Positions 38,601 through 53,600 of a stretch of 64,000 bases of DNA are shown here, piece by piece. The position numbers were made by a program, and so were the translations under genes. Source of the DNA: Patella vulgata (taxonomy: Eukaryota > Mollusca > Gastropoda > Patellidae); contig NC_065886.2 of assembly GCF_932274485.2 (NCBI RefSeq), forward strand, positions 43,759,501 through 43,823,500. Direction: 5' to 3'. Under the pieces are notes generated by a model. It was not told where the DNA came from. It saw only the letters and a program-made list of their open reading frames with translations, and did no database searches. Numbering within the stretch: position 1 is the stretch's first letter; each line of letters starts with the position of its first letter.

Positions 38601-41600
38601 GTCATGCTGTCTGACGTTAACGTTAGCATGACACTAATTTACACGCTTCCAAATGCAAGCACGCCTATCGGTGAAATCCAGAGTAAATCTGGACTCATCT
38701 GAGAACATTACACGCGCCCATCGACGATTACCCCCAATTTCTACGCTGCATACACCATTGACGCCTGTTTGCCATGTGCTGGCGAGTTAATGGAGGCACA
38801 ACACGCGGTCGTCGCCCATGCAAATGGGCTACACGTAGCCGATTTCTAATTGTTTGGGATGTAACTCGAATTCCTGTAACTTGGTACAAGTTTACAGAAA
38901 GCTGATTGGCCGTTTGTCCTCGATTTCGCAGGAGCCGTGTACGAATGTATCGATTCTGGGCTTGTGAGTGGCTCTAGGACGACCTGAACGAGGTCTATCA
39001 TCAACATTGTGTGTTTGACACATTAAGCATGTTGGCTAGTGCTCGCTGTGTAGAACCCATTTGAAGCATGCCAATAGCACGTAGACATTCATCATGTTAA
39101 AGACATCTCATTGCAAATTAAACGTAACACACTAAAGCAAAAATACGCTTGACAGTAAATCTTATGCAAGAACAGATAGGAAAGCAAACATTGATAGGAT
39201 AAACCAGCACGCATCAGTTTTCATCAACCCTTCAGTGCTTCTGTTGGGGCGATAAGTTCTTCATCTGTGAACATACTCTCAAAGCATGTCAAGTGTCCAT
39301 GACTATTTATCATATCACAACCTGCATAGGTATTTGCATTTCAGTATCCCCTACTTTTTTGAAGAGTATAGAATATATAATTGTGTATAGGACTCAAAAT
39401 GAAATATGAGAGAGAGAGAGAAATGGGGTTTAACGTCCACTCGACACAAACTAGGTCATTTCGGGACTAACATACGGTTTAATTTTATTTACATAATTCG
39501 CTTGCGCGTAGGGGTCTTTAGCAGTGGGAGGAAACCGGAAGACCCGGAGAAAACCCACGAGGTTGGACATGCGACCCTACTCCTTGTCACATACAACTGG
39601 GGATTCAAAATCACGCCAGTCGACTCAATGGCAGACTTTATGATACAGCGCGCGCACGCTAACCATTCAGCCATCCAACCCCCCCAAAATGAAATATGTA
39701 TAGCACAACACAATAGTATATCACAATAGGATAATAGAATGCAATAAATGTGTATTTCACACAGAATAGGCCATGTGTCTATAACACAAAACGGAATGTG
39801 TATAGTACACAAAATATAATTGTGTATTTCACACAAAATGAAATGTGTATAGTGCACATAATAGAATGTGTATTGTACACAGAATGGACCATGTATATTA
39901 CATTTATCATCTGATTATTTTGAAATTGATATATGTTGTTAATTAGTGACATGAAGAAGCCTGTTTAATTTCACCAATTACCATTAAAATATTCTAGAGT
40001 TACGGCCCTTGTACATTGTTGAACCTTGTGAAGGTTCGAATGACATAAGGTATCATCCGATCTGTATGAAATTTATATTCATTATTTAAATTAGTAAAAT
40101 GTAAAAGCCTGACGAATTTCAACCATTTCTGTTAATTACTTTCCGAGTTAAATCCCTTGTTAATCCTCAAACAACGAAAATTATTATCTGATCTGTATGA
40201 AATTGTCTTGTAATTGCCCCCAATCACCAACCTGGCTGCTGTGGGTGTATGTTTTTCTTTGCCTGGTAACCATTCTTTTAAATTAGTAAAACGAAAAAGC
40301 CTGTCACTACTGATAAAGGAGTAGCACGGCAGGCACATACACACATACTAGACTAGTAGATACATAACTAACATAACAGACATGGATTCATGTATGTATT
40401 AAATATTCATTTAAAAGTGAAATGTCAACTAAATGAATATGTTTAGATTTTATGATTTACCTTTTATGCTAATTAGTGTATGTAAATTTGCATATGATTA
40501 TTTGATATGTAAATACGCATATTCATTATCCAAGTAGACAAAGTCTGTGTTCATTTTGTGTACATGGAGCTATTGAACTTAATAAAATATAGTACAATTG
40601 ATCTTAAAGGAAAATCAAATTGGAAGTCCATATATTTTGTGGGCCTTTGTAAGGAAATGCCTCAAATTGACAGATATTTCAATAGTATTTAGTTTCCTTG
40701 AAAGAAAAGACATACTCTGCATCATTCATGGCACCCACTTCTAGTATGAGACACTCCATATTTATGCACAGTTTCCCTATCAATCTTTGCCAAATATATG
40801 TATATTGAAAGGAAGAAACATAATTTAATTATGCTAAAGCAATTGTTCAATCAGTGATGATATTGAACCCATTTAAAAATAGGTATGCAAGAATATGTTT
40901 TATAAACCAATAAGTCCTGAACAGAATTTATAAAATATTTCCTGCAAATACATGTACCAAACTCCTCTTGTACAAACTCTGGATCAGAGCCACTCTAAAG
41001 TCCAGGATTTAGACCACTTAGCCACCTACATGTAATACCTTGTAGCTATTGTATCATTTTCATAAAGACTATCATTTAAGTAATCCATCCATGTATTAAA
41101 TGTATGCAGATATAGATACTGTAAATCCGTTTTTATACGCCCACATTAGTGAGATGAAGAAGCCTATTTAATTTCAATAATTTCGGTTAATTTATTCTTG
41201 AGTTATGGCCCCTGTTTCACTTTGGTTATCATCCGATCTGTATGAATTCTATATGCATCATTTAGTGAAGAATCTTATTGAATTTCAGCATTACTTCTAG
41301 TGTAATGACCCTTGTTTCACTTTGTTGAACCTTATGAACACTTGAATGACAAAAGTTATTATCTGATCTGTATGAAATTTATAAGCATCATTTAAATTAG
41401 TTGAACGAAGAATCCTATTAAATTTCAGCTATTTCTGTCCATTATTTCGAGAGTTATGGCACTTGTTTTACTTTGTTGAACCTTGTGAACACTCGAACGA
41501 CAAAAGCTATCATCCAATCTGTATGAAAATTTAAATGTATTATATGAATTACAAATGTAGCTCAATGAAAAAGTCTTGTCGACTTTTAACAATTTATGTA

Positions 41601-44600
41601 AATTACTTCCAGAGTTAAGGTCCGTGTTTCAGTTTGTAGAATCTTTTTAACCCTCAAACAACGGCAATTACAAATTGTCTTGTTAATTCCCCCCATTACC
41701 TACAAAGAATAAATAAATATACGACAACACTTGGCAACCCCTTGGGCGATTTACCTGCTGTGAGCGTATGTTTCTATGCCTGGCAGCCTATCAGTCTAAA
41801 TGATTTATATCCAGCCACATTGAAATTTTTTTAAAAACTTAAAAAAATCTGTTGTGACTATTTGCGTAGCAGGAAACTGTAGGTGAATAGTAATCATATG
41901 CATATCTGTAGATGTATATGAATGATACATTTATTAAACAGAATATTACGAGTGGAACAAAAAAATACAAACCAGAAAATAATATTTGTAGTTATATCAG
42001 ACATTTTAAAGGGACAATAACACTCTTGCTGGCTTGAAAGCTCCAGAAAATAAATAATATCTTTATCTAAGTACTAGATGTTTAAGTGTCCTACATATTG
42101 TGTAAATTATCCATTACATCCTATTTTACTTGTCCAGAGGGTTCGAAAATATTTTTAAATCGAAGTTTCATTTGAAAAGGTTTACGTTAGACGTTTCAAA
42201 CCATTATGTTGAATTTTTCAAAACTTTTAAATAAGGTGTGTTAAGATGAAATTTGTATCATCAATTAATTGAAATATTCTAAAATAGTACAATTTGTTGA
42301 CCAGAATAAAGATTGGGACATATTATTCAGTTACAACAAGAGTGGTATTGAGCCTTTAAAGGACTAGTTGCAGTTTTCACAGGGCATGTGTAGATAAAAA
42401 TGTATGTACTATGTAGTCCTAGAAATTAAACACCACAATGTAAAGAAATAGCTGAATAGCTTGTCTGAAAGTTTCATCTCCAAATATTGAACCGTTTAGA
42501 AGCGGTTGTGACATTTGCTTAACAGGGTTAAATAAGACTGTGTGGGAATCCTTCCTATTGTTCAGTCATGTGAGTGACTTGGTAGTTGTGACTCTCACAT
42601 GTATAGACATGGCTATCCAGCTGGCACTGGGGCATAACTTCCAATATGGGGATTTATGGACAGTGAAAGGTTGCATTTCTGAAAACTAATACCTGAGAGG
42701 TTCTGATAGCGGTAGAGAAACAGGAATTAACCACTATTATTCACCAAAATACTGTATATTGTCTGGGACGCTGGCTTATTAAACTCTTTTCCATGCCTGT
42801 CAATCAATCTAGTGATATCTCTGTCCAACAAATTTACAGATACAGTCTGTGAAATCGCGGGCACACCAGCCCCAGAAATCTCTTCTGAATTGGCTTACTG
42901 ACATTGTCTGTGACAGATGGCTCATTAAAAGAAGAAAAAACGTATGTAAATGTAATTCTAGTGTGTATTGATTCTGATCAGTTTTTGTATAATATCAGGA
43001 TTTAATCTTAACATTAACTACTTTTTTACACCTACATGTTTACAATATAATGTATGATACATATATGTGAGCATCCGAAATCTAATAATAAGGGACAGTT
43101 TAGTGACAGTATTAAATTTTGTTAGGAAATTTTGCTAAGCACCTTGTAGTGAAATTGTTAAAAGAAATCGTAAAATGATAACCCACAAGGTATCTTTCCT
43201 GGACCCACAGAGAGGGCTTACACCTGCTCCCCTGCCCCCAATTCGCTTTTCTCACGTCTAACAAGTGTAGCAATATTCACCCTTCCTCCCATTCTGATTT
43301 CTGTCCCCCAACCAACCTACTTTCTATTTACAGCCCTTCATGGATAGAATTAGACAACTGTCAGCATATTTAAAATGTAATGATTTCGGGGGGGGGGGGG
43401 GGGGGGGGGGGCTAAAAAAGGAACAAATTTCGCAATGCTTTCAAATTGCACAGTGATATTGATCTTGTGATTATGTCTGACATTTGATCATGTTGGAAAT
43501 GACATTATATCACTCGGGGGGGGGGGGGGGGCAGTAGTAAAAAAAACGTCATACGTCAAGTCGAAAAATATGCACTGGACATGGGTAGACCACCCACCCA
43601 TTAAAATCTTGCGTAAATAAATATGCACCATCATTTTTAAGAAAGACCACCCTAAAATCTTGCGCAATAAAATGTGTTCTTCACAGTTGCTTAATTGACC
43701 AACCAAAAATCATGCGCAAGAAAATGTGTTCCTCACAGTTGCTTATTAGACTACCCTAAAATCTTGTGCAAGAAAATGTGTTTCTTGAAATATCTCATTT
43801 TAGACCACCCAAAAGTATGTGCAATACCTAACTACTAAAAGGCTGAGCAATAGAACAAATGACAAGACGATATGTTTTAAATACAGTATTTATATTGAGT
43901 TGATGTTCGACAAAATTCTGAGTCTGAATTATTAGCAAAGATAGTCTAAGACTGCCCATATGCAGAGACAGGCTAAAATATATGAACTTAGGCTTGTACC
44001 TATTCATTTATTGTCCTTTCCCATATCCACTCAAATCTACTGATCACAGGTTGACCAATTTTTTGACCAGAGTGTGAAGAAGTAAAAGATCAAATCATGG
44101 GATAACACTTGAAAGAAATGATAAGGCTTTGAGAGAGAGAGAAATGGGGTTTAACGTCCACTCGACACAAACTAGGTCATTTTGGGACTAACATATGGTT
44201 TAATTTTGTTTCAATAATTCGCTTGCGCGTAGAGGTCTTTAGCAGTGGGGGGAAATGGGAGGACCCGGAGAAAACCCACGAGGTTGGACAGGCGACCCTA
44301 CTCCTTGTCACGTACAACCGGGGATTCGAAACCACGCCAGTTGACTCAATGACAGGCCTTATGATACAGCACGAGCATGCTAACCATTCGGCCACCCAAC
44401 CCCCCCCCCCCCCCCCCCCCGATAACGCTTTGAAATATTTATGTAAATAAGCATATATACAAGAAACAGGAGTTACAGTACAAACATAAACAAGTTGACA
44501 GTTTTCTTTGTTGACAGTTCTAATTCAATAATTAGAGTTCACGAGTCACGGAATTCACAGTTCACAGAGTTCATGGTTCACAGAGTTCACGCTTCACAGA

Positions 44601-47600
44601 GTTCACAATGTCTATGGATCAGATCCGCCATGTTAGAAAGCATGGGTTTTCACGAAATTAAAGTTCACTTTCCCGAGGAATTATAAAGTTAATCACAGTC
44701 GTCACCTTACGACACAAAGTTCACCGTTCACTTAAGTATCACAATTGTCCTAAAAACATAGTTACCAAACACCACCTCCGAGACAGGGAAAAAAACAGTA
44801 TCGACACGGCATTGTAACATGCTTAAGGGTGAATCTTGCGTTTTGATTGGTGGATTAGTCACTGTCGATTGGACAATATATAACAACCCTCTGTTTTAGC
44901 AAGGCGAATAACTGCGTATATAAATATTACAGTGTACTTTTTTTTCATTTTGTGCTCAGCCATCTTCCTCAACTCAAATCTTTATTGACAAATATCTTCA
45001 AGAAATTCTGCTCAAATGACCATCACACTATTTTCAAACTTCATCCAAACACATCTCTGAAATATATAAAACAGAAGAAAATCAGTCATAAACAAGCATC
45101 ATAAATTATTCGTAACTAAGCAGTGTGGACAATTTTGTTTTGTTTTTTTTTGCACTCTGCAGTGTTTACTTTAACGTGGACAATTTAAATCAAAGTTTGC
45201 CCAAATTCTGAATAACATGATCCGCCTGATAATGAGTCAGTAGTCTCAAGAAATTGTTTGAAAATATAGTCACTAGGGGAGGTGAAATAGCAGCTGATTT
45301 GGGCCTAGGATAACGGGAAATTTTGCTAAAATTGACTATGACAATGATTGACAACACGTAAGAACGATATACATAGCAACCACTTGAATCCTAGGCATCA
45401 CATAGTTTTATAGGGTATTCTGAGGGGTGTATGCAAGACCTGCTCTTCTCTGAACAAGAACTAGCAATAAAATTGTGTTGACGGTCTGCAAATAAAATAA
45501 TAAAGGCTAAAAACTCACCCATGTTAAAGTTATCAAAACTTCGAAAGTGTAGCCACCATTGTTGCCAAGAGTTATCCCTGTGTAGTCTCGGTTAACAGGC
45601 CGTAACTAATTCATTCACGACTGGAACCGGTCAAAAAGGTTACACTAAGGCTAATTTACTAATCTTTTTAAAAATCTTCAAACGTTCAAAATATTTTATT
45701 TGAAATATTCGAATAGCATTTTCTTTCATAATTTATTTACCAGCGACCCAAGACCCAGAAATGCTTTATTTCTTTCAAAACTCTGTTAGACCACCCAATT
45801 TTCTTACCCGGAAATGCTTTTTTTCTTTCAGAACTCTGTTAGACCACCCAATTTTCTTACCCAGAAATGCTTTTTTTCTTGCAGAACTCAGTTGGACCAC
45901 CCAATTTTCTTACCCGGAAATGCTTTTTTTCTTGCAGAACTCAGTTAAATAGACCACCCAATTTTCTTACCCGGAAATGCACTTTTTCTTGCACTTTTTT
46001 CGGCTGGCAGACCCACCCCACCCCCCAGTTGCTGTTTGCATTTTTTTTTTACAGTTGCCCCCTGTATCACTTGCTCTTGTTCTTTTACACATGATCACAG
46101 GAACTCAGGTTAAGTCTCTTGAAATTGTCAAGATTTAAAGACACCCACCAGTCTATGATATAACAATCTAATTGATTGGAAACTGACCCCAACTATTGGG
46201 AAAAACTATTTGTTACTATAAAGACTATTTGTTACTATAAAGATACCGATCGAGCTTTTAACATAGTGCACTTTCAAGATGATGAATGAGGAATACTAGC
46301 ATTGCCAGCAGTAAATATAGGAAAAAAAGTAACAGTTTTCATGTAATGAAACAATTAGATGGTGAGAATGACTTTGTATGATCTTAGGATCAGTGTTGAT
46401 AATCTTGTCATTAATGAAGATTATGATAAAGTTTTACGGTCCATGACACAACAGGCCGCAAATGGGGTAATTCCCAGGACCAGAAGGAATAACAACATGT
46501 GAAGCATAAACTGTTTAACCTATTCATTACCTGGCAATCTATCTTTATTGATCACAGAATATTCTCTTAGGAAATTTTAATTTGACACTTTTATAAAAAA
46601 TTGATAGTCTGAGGTGTGTAGACCTTTTGCATAATTAATGTCCACATTAAAACACAAACTATGTTTCATTTTTTAATGAATTAATATTATAGTTATGCAC
46701 ATTAGTTTTCTTTATCAATTCATATTGTAGTTATGCAAATTAGTTTTCATATATTGATTAGTTTGTATTAAAGCATTGTGTGTTATTGTTTAATGTTATT
46801 GTAATAGCAGGAATGTTTTCATAACTTGCCTTATCTATTCAAATAGCAGCATTTGAATTTTGAATATATCAATATGGATTTGAATTTATTGTTGTGGCAC
46901 AATTGTTTGTGATATGGTCCAAATTTGATTAACGAATATCGTCAGTAGGTGGAGACGACTCGAAGGGTATATAATGTATTGTGTGTACTTAATTTCTTCT
47001 TGGCTTAGATAACTACGTTAAAGAATTTGTGAAAATGGTTAGCTATCCCATGAAAAAGATCTCGACGGGAATTTGTGCTTTTATGATCAACAGGATCTAT
47101 CATATTGCGGTTTGTATTTTTTATCATCTGGAGTCAATAGAGAGTGAATTGGCAATATGACTGTTTATGTTGTGGCTTAGTTAGCAAAATATTATGCTTG
47201 AAGGATTTTCACCTTGGAAACTACTGTCGTACTGAAAGGAAGGAAAATGACATGAATATGTTGGGCTGATTTTATATTATTTAATATTGGAATTTTTTCT
47301 TTATGGCGATGAAAAACTGGAGTCAGGAGTCTCCTAAGCCTGGCCCACTTAGAGGTCCCTCTGTTCAGGGGTGGGTGTTTGGAAATGTTTTTGAAAAACT
47401 GACTGTAAATGGGACTTTATGGAGTATATCCTCATGGTTCTAGCTTGCGCACAAATTTAGTGTGTGGCAATCTTACCAATTTAACTAGTCTAAAAAAGGC
47501 CCACAGACTAAAAAGGGCCCCCAAAACTATGAGATATCAATAAACTTCTTTAGGGGTCTCCAGCCTACTATACTAACAGGCTTATTCTCAGTCCAACCCT

Positions 47601-50600
47601 GTCTTCAGTGACATAACCATACATGTATCTATAATTAGTTCTATCTCGAAACAACAGCTCATAGCTCTTGTTAAAAAAGATTAAACTTCATTGTTTTTTT
47701 ATTGTCTACTTTCAGTTTTTACGGGATGAGCTACAGATGACAGATGGCCATGAAAAACAACAGAAATTTCATGGTAATGATAAGCTAGTTACTGTTGATG
47801 ATCTGTGGAGAATATGGCGAGGGTCTGAAGGTGAGTAGAGGAGCTTTACATGTTCCCACCCAACAGCACCCACATTTGTCTTTTGGCAAACCTGATAACA
47901 AACTGCATGTTAGATGCCATTAAAAACTGCCTGATTCAGAATCAAGGGCAGATATTAATTTTAAGTGTTAATATGAGTGTTATAATTTGTGTAATTGAGT
48001 ATTGCAATTTGAGTTAATTTGAGTGTAATAATTTCTTTTACGGTAAATTGGGTGTAATAATAATTATGTGTGGTATTGGAGTGTTATTTTGTGTTAATTG
48101 GAAAGTTACAATTAGTATTATATACATGTACAGTGATTGGTATAATTTATATACTTTGATTGGTATAATTATATACTTTGGTATAATTTATATATTTTGG
48201 TATAATTTATATACTTTGATTGTTCTAATTTATCTGCTGTAGAGAATACTAGATGAAATGTCAATAAACATTAATTATATTCCAGAGAATTATGTCCTGT
48301 GTATACAATTTGTATAATTTGAATGTTACAAATTGTGTAATTTGAATGTCATGAACTATATAATATGAATTTTACAAATTGTGTAATTCGAATGTTACAA
48401 ATTGTGTAATTTGTATGTTAGCTTTATTTGTAATGTAAATGTTAGCTTTATTTGTAATGTAAATGTTAGCTTTATTTGTATTAAATGTTAGCTTTGTTTG
48501 TAACTTTGTGATTTGAGATATAATTGTGTAATTTCAGTGTATAATTGGACTGTAGATGATGTATTAGTATGGTTGGATGAACATGTAGATTTACCAGAAT
48601 ATTCAGAAAAATTTCGAGCCAATAATATAGATGGTCAGGCTCTACCCAGGTAAAACAGTAATAACAATTATATTACACTATAATGTAAGATTTAGTGCAA
48701 ATATCATAGACAATTTTACGTATTGACGGTTAGAAAGCAGACATTGATTCTCAGAGAGAGAGAGAGAGATAGAAACAGGATTTAACGTCCACTCGGCACA
48801 AACTAGGTCATTTCAGGACTAACAAATGGTTCAATTTTTATTTCAATAATTTACTCATGCATAGGGGTCTTTTAGCAGTAGGAGGAAACCGGAGGACCCA
48901 GACAGACGAGCCTATTCCTTGTCACGTACAACCGGAGAATCAAAACCACGCCATTTGACTCAATGACACACCTTATGATGCAAATCGCTAACCATTCGGC
49001 CATCCAACCCCCTGTGATACTCAGATAATCATTGGTCACTTAAACTCAATATATAAACTAAAATTCCTTGCCGCCAAAGCCTTGATATTGATTCTGCAAA
49101 TATTTAACCACTAGATACATCTTGATTATGTCTGCTATAATCAATTATCATGTAAAATATCTGTAATGTTTTTCTTCTGGAGTATTTAGATCATAAGGTC
49201 TGTTCTTGAGTCAAGAGGCAAGGTTTTGATCCAAAGATTGTACATGGCAATTACAGTCACCTGTCAAACTCAAACCTCATAGGTTTTGTCCGGGTCCTCC
49301 AATTTCTTCCCACTGCTAAGATCCCTACTCAATAAAGAATTATTGAAATAGAATTGTACCAACATATGCCAAACCTGAAATGACCTGGTTTGGGTGAATA
49401 TAGTGAAGTTCCTGTTTAACATCATGCTTTATTATAGATTTGTTAATGTATTGTTTTAAGTTCCATGAATAGAAAAGTGTCTGTTTTAATGAATGTTATT
49501 TGAATCTAAAATTTTCACATACATTTCAAATTTTATTCAATAAATGGTGTTTTTGATATTTTGTTTTTCTATATTTCAGATTAGCGTGTAATAAATCTCC
49601 ATTTATGTCAGTAATCGGTATTAACAACATTGTACATAAACAGAAATTATTTCTTAAAGCCATGGATTTAGTTTTATTTGGCACTCCAAAAAGTAAGACA
49701 ATTTTTTAAAACAATTCCATTGAAAATATTGTTTTTAGAATGCCTGTACTTGTATATCCTTTATGCATTTCAAGTATTAAATAAGTTATGAGATACTTAC
49801 GAATTGAAAATACAAAAGGACTTCTTCAAATGTATGCATTTCTACTTTTATACAGATGTAATCATTTAATATGAATTTAAAATGAGCATCTCACTATACT
49901 ATTTATATTTAATGAATAACTACATTTGAGAATGGAAGAGATATGCTATTGTGTAAACTGAAGAAGAATTCTGCCTAAACAGACTATGATCTAAGGTTAT
50001 GATAACATTCCATTAAGCAGAAGTCAGCTTGCTTACTAAGTTTAGTTTAATTGATGTCGACAAAGAACCCATAAAAATGGCTCTTTTACCAAGTTTAGTT
50101 TTCTGCATAATTTACTTCAAGCATGACTGTATTTCTATTTTTCTGTTTTCTTTAGCCCAGTCGGTGCAGAACCGTAGGACTTTAAACCCCATTTCATTTA
50201 TTTCTACTTCCCCTTGTGGTTAAAGACATAAACTTGCCATAGATACATAAAATACTCTGTCGTTGGTTGCTATGGAGATATGACTTTTGTGTCAGAAATT
50301 ATAGCATCACTTTTTATGAAAACTAATGTTCTAGTGTATATACCAACTACAAAGCTAATACATTTTATCTTCACCATTTATTAAAGATAATTGCATGTTA
50401 CAAACCAACTTGGCCTTTAAATATAAAATGTACATTTTTGATTCATGGGTCTAACAGTAAACTCCATTTCATTTCATTTCTAACTTGTTGTACATGTGTT
50501 TCTGTTTATTTTAGAGGTTCACAATTATGTAAAAGATGTGGTGTTGTTGACGTCACTGGTGGTAGCTATTGGGGGATGTTGGTTTGCGTACATGCATCAT

Positions 50601-53600
50601 CGGTACTCTCAACAGCATGTCCAGAAACTCATGAAAGATCTAGAATCTCTACAAAAAGCAGAAGAGGCATTGCAGGAATTACAAGAAAAGTAAGATTTAT
50701 GTATCTATTCGTTTCCTTGGCTCTTTAGAATCACAGTGGTTCAGTGTGTATGACACTGGTGCAGTATCCATTAAGTTCCTGGTTTCATCCCAGGGTTCGA
50801 CTAGGAAGTCCCATAGGGTTTTCTCCATGTCAAAGGTTCAAGACGAAAGACTTGACAAGGAATATCATCAAATTGTTCAGAGTTGATAAAAATCAGAGGG
50901 TCTGTGTACTGATTGGCATGTACATAAAAGAACCTTTGGCAGTTGGAATTGGGTGACTTTTGACTGAATGAGATAGCCTATTCTTATTTAACTTTTGTTT
51001 TGTTCTCTACTACTCTATCTAAAGCTCAACAGAGCAAACCAATTCATTGGAGTTTATTTAAAAATCCTTTCAGATTCTACTCAGCTAAAATGAAATATAA
51101 GACCAAAAAGAAATGGGATATGTGTCGAATCATAATGAACAAAGCCACTAAATGCATTAGATTAAGTTTCACAAGTATTGTTTCCATTTGTGTTTCATTT
51201 ACTAGAAATATTGAATTTATATTATTTTATTTAGGTTACATATAACAGAGGGTGATAATTTATCATCATTAGCTGGTCATTATCAAGATTCATCTATGAA
51301 CAATGCAAGAACTAAAGTATGTTGTGACTTAAAATTTCTAGATATCTTTGATTAAGATCAGCAATTAAAGTGTGGATTTAGAACAATAATTAGAATTTGG
51401 ATTTAGATCAACAATTAAAATGTGGGTTTGATTGGATTTGATGTTTTGATTTGTTTTGTAAGATGACAATTTGTTTTTCTGTAATTTCGTAGATTAAGTC
51501 AGTGTTGAGATATAATTGATTTTGGGTTCCACTGGCAACATGTCATAAGGTACATGCAGGAAATTATAATATAGAGCAAAATTAGTGAATAAAGTGACAT
51601 TCGCATAATCTTTAGAAATAAAAATTTGAACGTGTAGAGCTTGTTCAATCACTAATCATAATAACTTATCTCATTAAGCTAATTTAATACTTTAATTGAT
51701 CTAAATCATAATTTATCTAAATCAAAGATATTTAATTACCTAGTTATTATCTGAATTATGCATAAAATATACCAGGGGAAACAGCATTGAAATAAACATA
51801 AGGAAACAGCATTGAAATAAACACAAATAAATGATCATTGAAATAAACACAAAGAAATAATCAGTGAAATAAACATAAAAAATTAAATGTTGAAATAAAC
51901 ACAATGAAACAACATTCAAAAATGCACAAGGAGAAACATAATTGAGAAATGCACAAGGAAAAACATCATGGAAAAATACATGAGGAACCAACGAAAAAAT
52001 AATAAGGAAACATTAATGCAATCTTTGATGTACCATGAATATTACCACAGTTTAATTTGGGGGCTTTAATGTCACAGGTTCACCCATTTTCATTAGCCTA
52101 GTTGGAGCAGAACAGTAGGACGTTAAACCCCATTTCATTAGGTTTCATTTATGTCACAGGTTCACATAATTGGTCAGTGAGCCATTAAGTTACCATACGC
52201 AGATCGTTTACACAAATTCCTCAATTAACCTTTCGATTGTTGATAAGGCTGTGTTGAATTGAAACTATGTTTCTTGTCACTACCTTCGAGACAATCCAAT
52301 GAGGGTGTGAGGCAAACACAACACAAAGCGTATTTTTCAACACAAAGTGTACAAACCAACACAAACCACCATTTTCATTCTTATTCTACCCAGAAATGAG
52401 GTTATATAATAGCCTACATGGCAAATTTATCATTTAAAAGAATGAAACAATGAGGTAGAATACAAATGTTGTCTGTAATACTTTCCCAAACTTGAATGTC
52501 ATATCCAAATAACAGTTGGTTTGACCAACATCCCCTACTATATTAATTAAGAAAAGAACAAAATTAACCTTTTGATTCAACAAACAATTGGCACATAATA
52601 TTCATCATTAATTGTTTTACTTGGTGCAATATCTCAGCAACTATTTTGCAGATTTCAATAAAATTGACACAAAGTCAGTATATTATATAGGAAGTTGTTC
52701 CAAGTTTCAATAAAATCTGACCCTAACTTTCAGACATCCATGTATAACATGACTTAAGTTGTTAACTGTAGAAAAAAAAACTAATTTGAGATCTGTTAGG
52801 CAGATCTGTTCAATTGATTTATTTTATTTTAATAAAATGACTTTTCATATAAATGTATTTCTTATCTACAATGTATTATAAATTATACAATATTTGGCTT
52901 ATTTTATTTCTTGACTTGACTGTAAATTTACAACACATACATGTAACTTTGACTGACAGTGACATAAATGTTATTCAAAACAACAGAACTTAGTAATGAT
53001 ATTACTATTATTTTGAGTATTATGGGTGTCTGTCAAACTTATTGAGTGATCTAAACTTTTGTAAAGCCATTTTATCTGAAAATCTTCAAAAAATATCGAC
53101 AAACAAGGACGTATTGATGAATAATATTAATGATAAACCGACGAGAAAGGATATCTGGGACATCAACTCAGTGCGCATGCGTAATGACCCGACCTGGAGG
53201 ATTGCTTGTTTCTGATTGGGCACTTTAGCCATTGACCTTAGCGACCGACCAATCAAACAACGTATTCTTAAAATAACTTCATTAGGTATGAAAAAACATG
53301 GTCGCTGTTTAACGAGTGAAAGCCGAGAATTTCACTCGTGAAATACCTTTTGTTTTTAGATTTATATGAATAGTTTTAGAGGAAATAGGGCAAAATGGTC
53401 ATGAATGCATCAAATTTACGTAAATTGCAACTATCAGCCAACGAAATCGACTGTTATATCGCTCTGTATTAAACACGGCAACAGACCGCACTGGTAATTT
53501 TCTTTAGGCGGTAATGGTAAATATTGATAAACGAGACTAAATACGAGGTAAATTATTTCTAAAATAATTGTTAAAAATGACGGAAACATTCAAATAAAAC

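Larger units (their letters stand above)
37905..39900. repeat. Degenerate minisatellite interrupted by two insertions
   Basis: Units such as TGTATATCACACAAA and GAAATGTGTATAGTACACA occur at 37915-37980, 39367-39408 and 39686-39897. A Tc1-like element (37981-39366) and a SINE-B (39409-39685) lie inside. Confidence 0.75.
37887..47715 (+). other. STIM intron 2 (9.8 kb)
   Basis: No gene beyond the transposon remnant. Holds a Tc1-like element, two SINE-B copies, tandem-core elements, G and C runs and short tandem arrays listed separately. Positions 40283-41130, 41800-43380 and 46030-47715 are AT-rich DNA in which I recognise no family. Confidence 0.7.
48650..49579 (+). other. STIM intron 4 with two SINE-B copies
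   Basis: SINE-B on the minus strand (48756-49014) and a degraded one on the plus strand (about 49185-49425). The remainder is AT-rich. Confidence 0.7.

Noticed and set aside
38191-38631. 146-codon plus-strand frame in the Tc1-like element
   Set aside because: It is antisense to the transposase fragments, which have the family motifs on the minus strand.
45761-46094. Plus-strand frames with repeated FFLQNSV and PPNFLTRK
   Set aside because: Product of a 56-57 bp minisatellite; shifts frame between units.
50438-50728. 96-codon frame over STIM exon 6
   Set aside because: It is a different frame from the transmembrane exon, whose product matches STIM; a shadow frame.
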